Origin: Ilumatobacteraceae bacterium
GTDB taxonomy: Bacteria > Actinomycetota > Acidimicrobiia > Acidimicrobiales > Ilumatobacteraceae
DNA: 7,742 nucleotides
Reading direction: 5' to 3'
Assembly: GCA_019090765.1 (NCBI GenBank)
Contig: JAHRVJ010000159.1
Coordinates: 1-7,742, forward strand
The notes under the pieces are model-generated. The model was not told the origin of the DNA. It searched no databases and worked only from the letters and a program-made list of their open reading frames with translations. The translations under genes were made by a program, and so were the position numbers. Every line of letters starts with the position of its first letter. The first letter of the stretch is position 1. This document shows, one piece after another, positions 6,393-7,742 of this stretch.

Positions 6393-7742
6393 TCAAGCTG
6401 GCGGCGGAGCTACCGAGCGCACATAACGAAGCCGGGGCGTGACTTCTACGTTGTAGCGCTCCCCCTGATGCAGCGATTGGTATATCTGGCGGCGTACCCG
6501 CCAGGCCACGACAACGTCTTGTTTGCCCGTATCGAAGGCCAAGAAGTAGCGCTGGCGGGTCTCGTCGTCTGAACTCGGGTCAGGCTCGGGATGCAGCCCG
6601 ACCGAACCTCGTCTGACTCTGCATCGAATCGCGATACCGTCGGCCATCGCGGTGCTGAACAGATCCCTGACCGCGAAGTACGCCTTGATTGAGTTCCATA
6701 TCAGCGCGAGGGCTGCAATCGCGGCCAAGGACAACGCCGCCGCGTCGACTAATTGCGAAGCGCCACGCGTCAAATCGTCAACGGCTTCGTCGCGGTCTTG
6801 CACGTATCGCGTCGTCAATACGAGGACCGCCACGGCGAAGGCTCCTCCAACAAACGCACCAAGGACAGCCAGCGCTGGGGACTGGCCATAGCCCGGACGA
6901 AACCAGGGGTAGCGCACTTGCACCTGACGCCATCGACCCGAAGCACGGCTCCACGCGTGACGGTGATCCTCCTCGCCAAGGGGAAGCTGATCGCGTGCCA
7001 GCGGGGCAAGACCGAGGGCCACTGCGTACGCGAGTTGGCGTTCCCAGAGCACAACTGACGCAGCCGGTTTCTCGCCAAAGTCCCCATAGGTACCGAGGTA
7101 GTCGCGGACGCCGAGCCAGCGTGACGCTGCCTTGAGCCCGTCCTCGGTGTCACGTTGCACGTCACGATCAAGCAGGAACGCCAACCATGCTGCCATCACC
7201 ACCACGGCGAGAATGGAAACGATCCACACCCACTTCGCTGCGCCCGGAAGCTCACCCACTTCGGCTGGCTCACCGCTCTCGTCGGCAAGCCACAGAAAGA
7301 TGCCAGCGACGAAGACGCCAATCCACATAGATGCGATCCTCGACAGAGTCCACTTGTCGCGGCTGAGGCCGCGTTGCTGGGCCTCTGCGACGACCTCGCG
7401 ACGGAAATCTCGCCACCATCGTGAGGATGCCGCGGAATGTCCGGTGGTGATCGCCTCCGCGGGGATCACCCCATCGACCTCTAGAGCACGGACGTGGTCG
7501 AGCAGTCTTCGTTCGTAGGGTGCCAACTGATTGTCGGGCTCCCGGCGCCGAAGGCGAATGATCACGTTGCCCCCCGCCACTTCCTCGACCAACAGCCACC
7601 GGCGGGCCGCCAGGTCCAGCAAGGTCGCGGGGAGGCTCTCCTGCGTGAGGCTGAAGTCGTCAGTGAGAAAGTCGACTAGCGCTGGCGACTCCTCCGGCAG
7701 ATCAATTGTGGAGGGGCCTGGGGTCGGGCGGCCAGGTCGCGA
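6393..7742 (-). CDS. DUF2207-type multi-pass membrane protein, 5' end beyond the right edge
   Basis: The C-terminal 449 residues of a larger membrane protein; the frame is open to the right edge and the start is outside. In-window residues about 20-55 read 'SPALVDFLTDDFSLTQESLP' followed by 'ATLLDLAARRWLLVEE', the typical cytoplasmic segment after the first helix in DUF2207 (PF09972) proteins. Four membrane helices follow at about 135-153, 171-191, 289-311 and 332-352. Between helices two and three, 'GLKAASRWLGVRDYL' (202-216) and 'KPAASVVLWERQLAYAVALG' (225-244) are family landmarks. After the last helix comes a soluble, beta-rich C-terminal region (about 369-449) that I do not recognise. 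The missing N-terminus would normally carry a signal peptide and an extracytoplasmic domain. Function is unknown for this family. A TTG at 7622 could be taken as a start but lies inside the conserved ATLLDLA segment and is not the true one. Confidence 0.85.
   Translation of the reverse strand, partial: SRPGRPTPGPSTIDLPEESPALVDFLTDDFSLTQESLPATLLDLAARRWLLVEEVAGGNVIIRLRRREPDNQLAPYERRLLDHVRALEVDGVIPAEAITTGHSAASSRWWRDFRREVVAEAQQRGLSRDKWTLSRIASMWIGVFVAGIFLWLADESGEPAEVGELPGAAKWVWIVSILAVVVMAAWLAFLLDRDVQRDTEDGLKAASRWLGVRDYLGTYGDFGEKPAASVVLWERQLAYAVALGLAPLARDQLPLGEEDHRHAWSRASGRWRQVQVRYPWFRPGYGQSPALAVLGAFVGGAFAVAVLVLTTRYVQDRDEAVDDLTRGASQLVDAAALSLAAIAALALIWNSIKAYFAVRDLFSTAMADGIAIRCRVRRGSVGLHPEPDPSSDDETRQRYFLAFDTGKQDVVVAWRVRRQIYQSLHQGERYNVEVTPRLRYVRSVAPPPA

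Noticed and set aside
6689..7518. Overlapping plus-strand frames of 89-148 codons
   Set aside because: Antisense to the DUF2207-type gene, Arg/Ser/Pro-rich low-complexity products, no domain.

Overview
The window looks like a chromosomal segment of a moderately GC-rich actinobacterium. The signs are GTG starts, little Shine-Dalgarno use, a deazaflavin (F420)-type reductase of the DUF385/Ddn family, a two-domain FtsX-type permease carrying an 'NVISAIRDLPAP'-type segment, and frequent CGATCG words. Acidimicrobiia is my best guess at class level, from general character only; no marker gene is present. I see no tRNA, rRNA, CRISPR array, insertion sequence, prophage or origin, and no sign of recent transfer.

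Region 1 (1-4236, all minus strand). Reading in the direction of transcription there are three genes: a PhnD-like substrate-binding protein with no signal peptide (3457-4236), a MacB/LolD-type ABC ATPase (2690-3400), and a very large FtsX/MacB-type permease that runs off the left edge (883 codons present). The ATPase and permease form a standard ABC exporter-type or lipoprotein-handling pair. The binding protein lies just upstream but belongs to a different (phosphonate/SsuA-like) fold class and is probably not its partner.

Region 2 (4237-5345). A 64-bp divergent promoter region separates the binding protein from a plus-strand alpha-acetolactate decarboxylase (4301-5089) with all its zinc-ligand motifs. 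Convergent with it is an 80-residue SRPBCC/AHSA1-like protein (5103-5345). It appears to keep only the two ends of a longer family, so it is probably an internal-deletion remnant.

Region 3 (5473-6366, plus strand). A DUF385/Ddn-type nitroreductase-fold protein is followed by a chagasin-like (I42) cysteine-protease-inhibitor lipoprotein, which has its own probable leaderless promoter next to a 14-bp palindrome.

Region 4 (6393-7742, minus strand). The C-terminal 449 residues of a DUF2207-type multi-pass membrane protein; its start lies beyond the right edge.

A repeated pattern is a -10-like hexamer ending 6-7 nt before the start codon (3400, 4236, 4301, 5947, weaker at 5473), which suggests largely leaderless transcription. 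I found no strong evidence for a new multi-gene system. The points most worth checking are the gutted SRPBCC gene, the signal-less binding protein sharing a compact divergent promoter with acetolactate decarboxylase, and the leaderless pattern.
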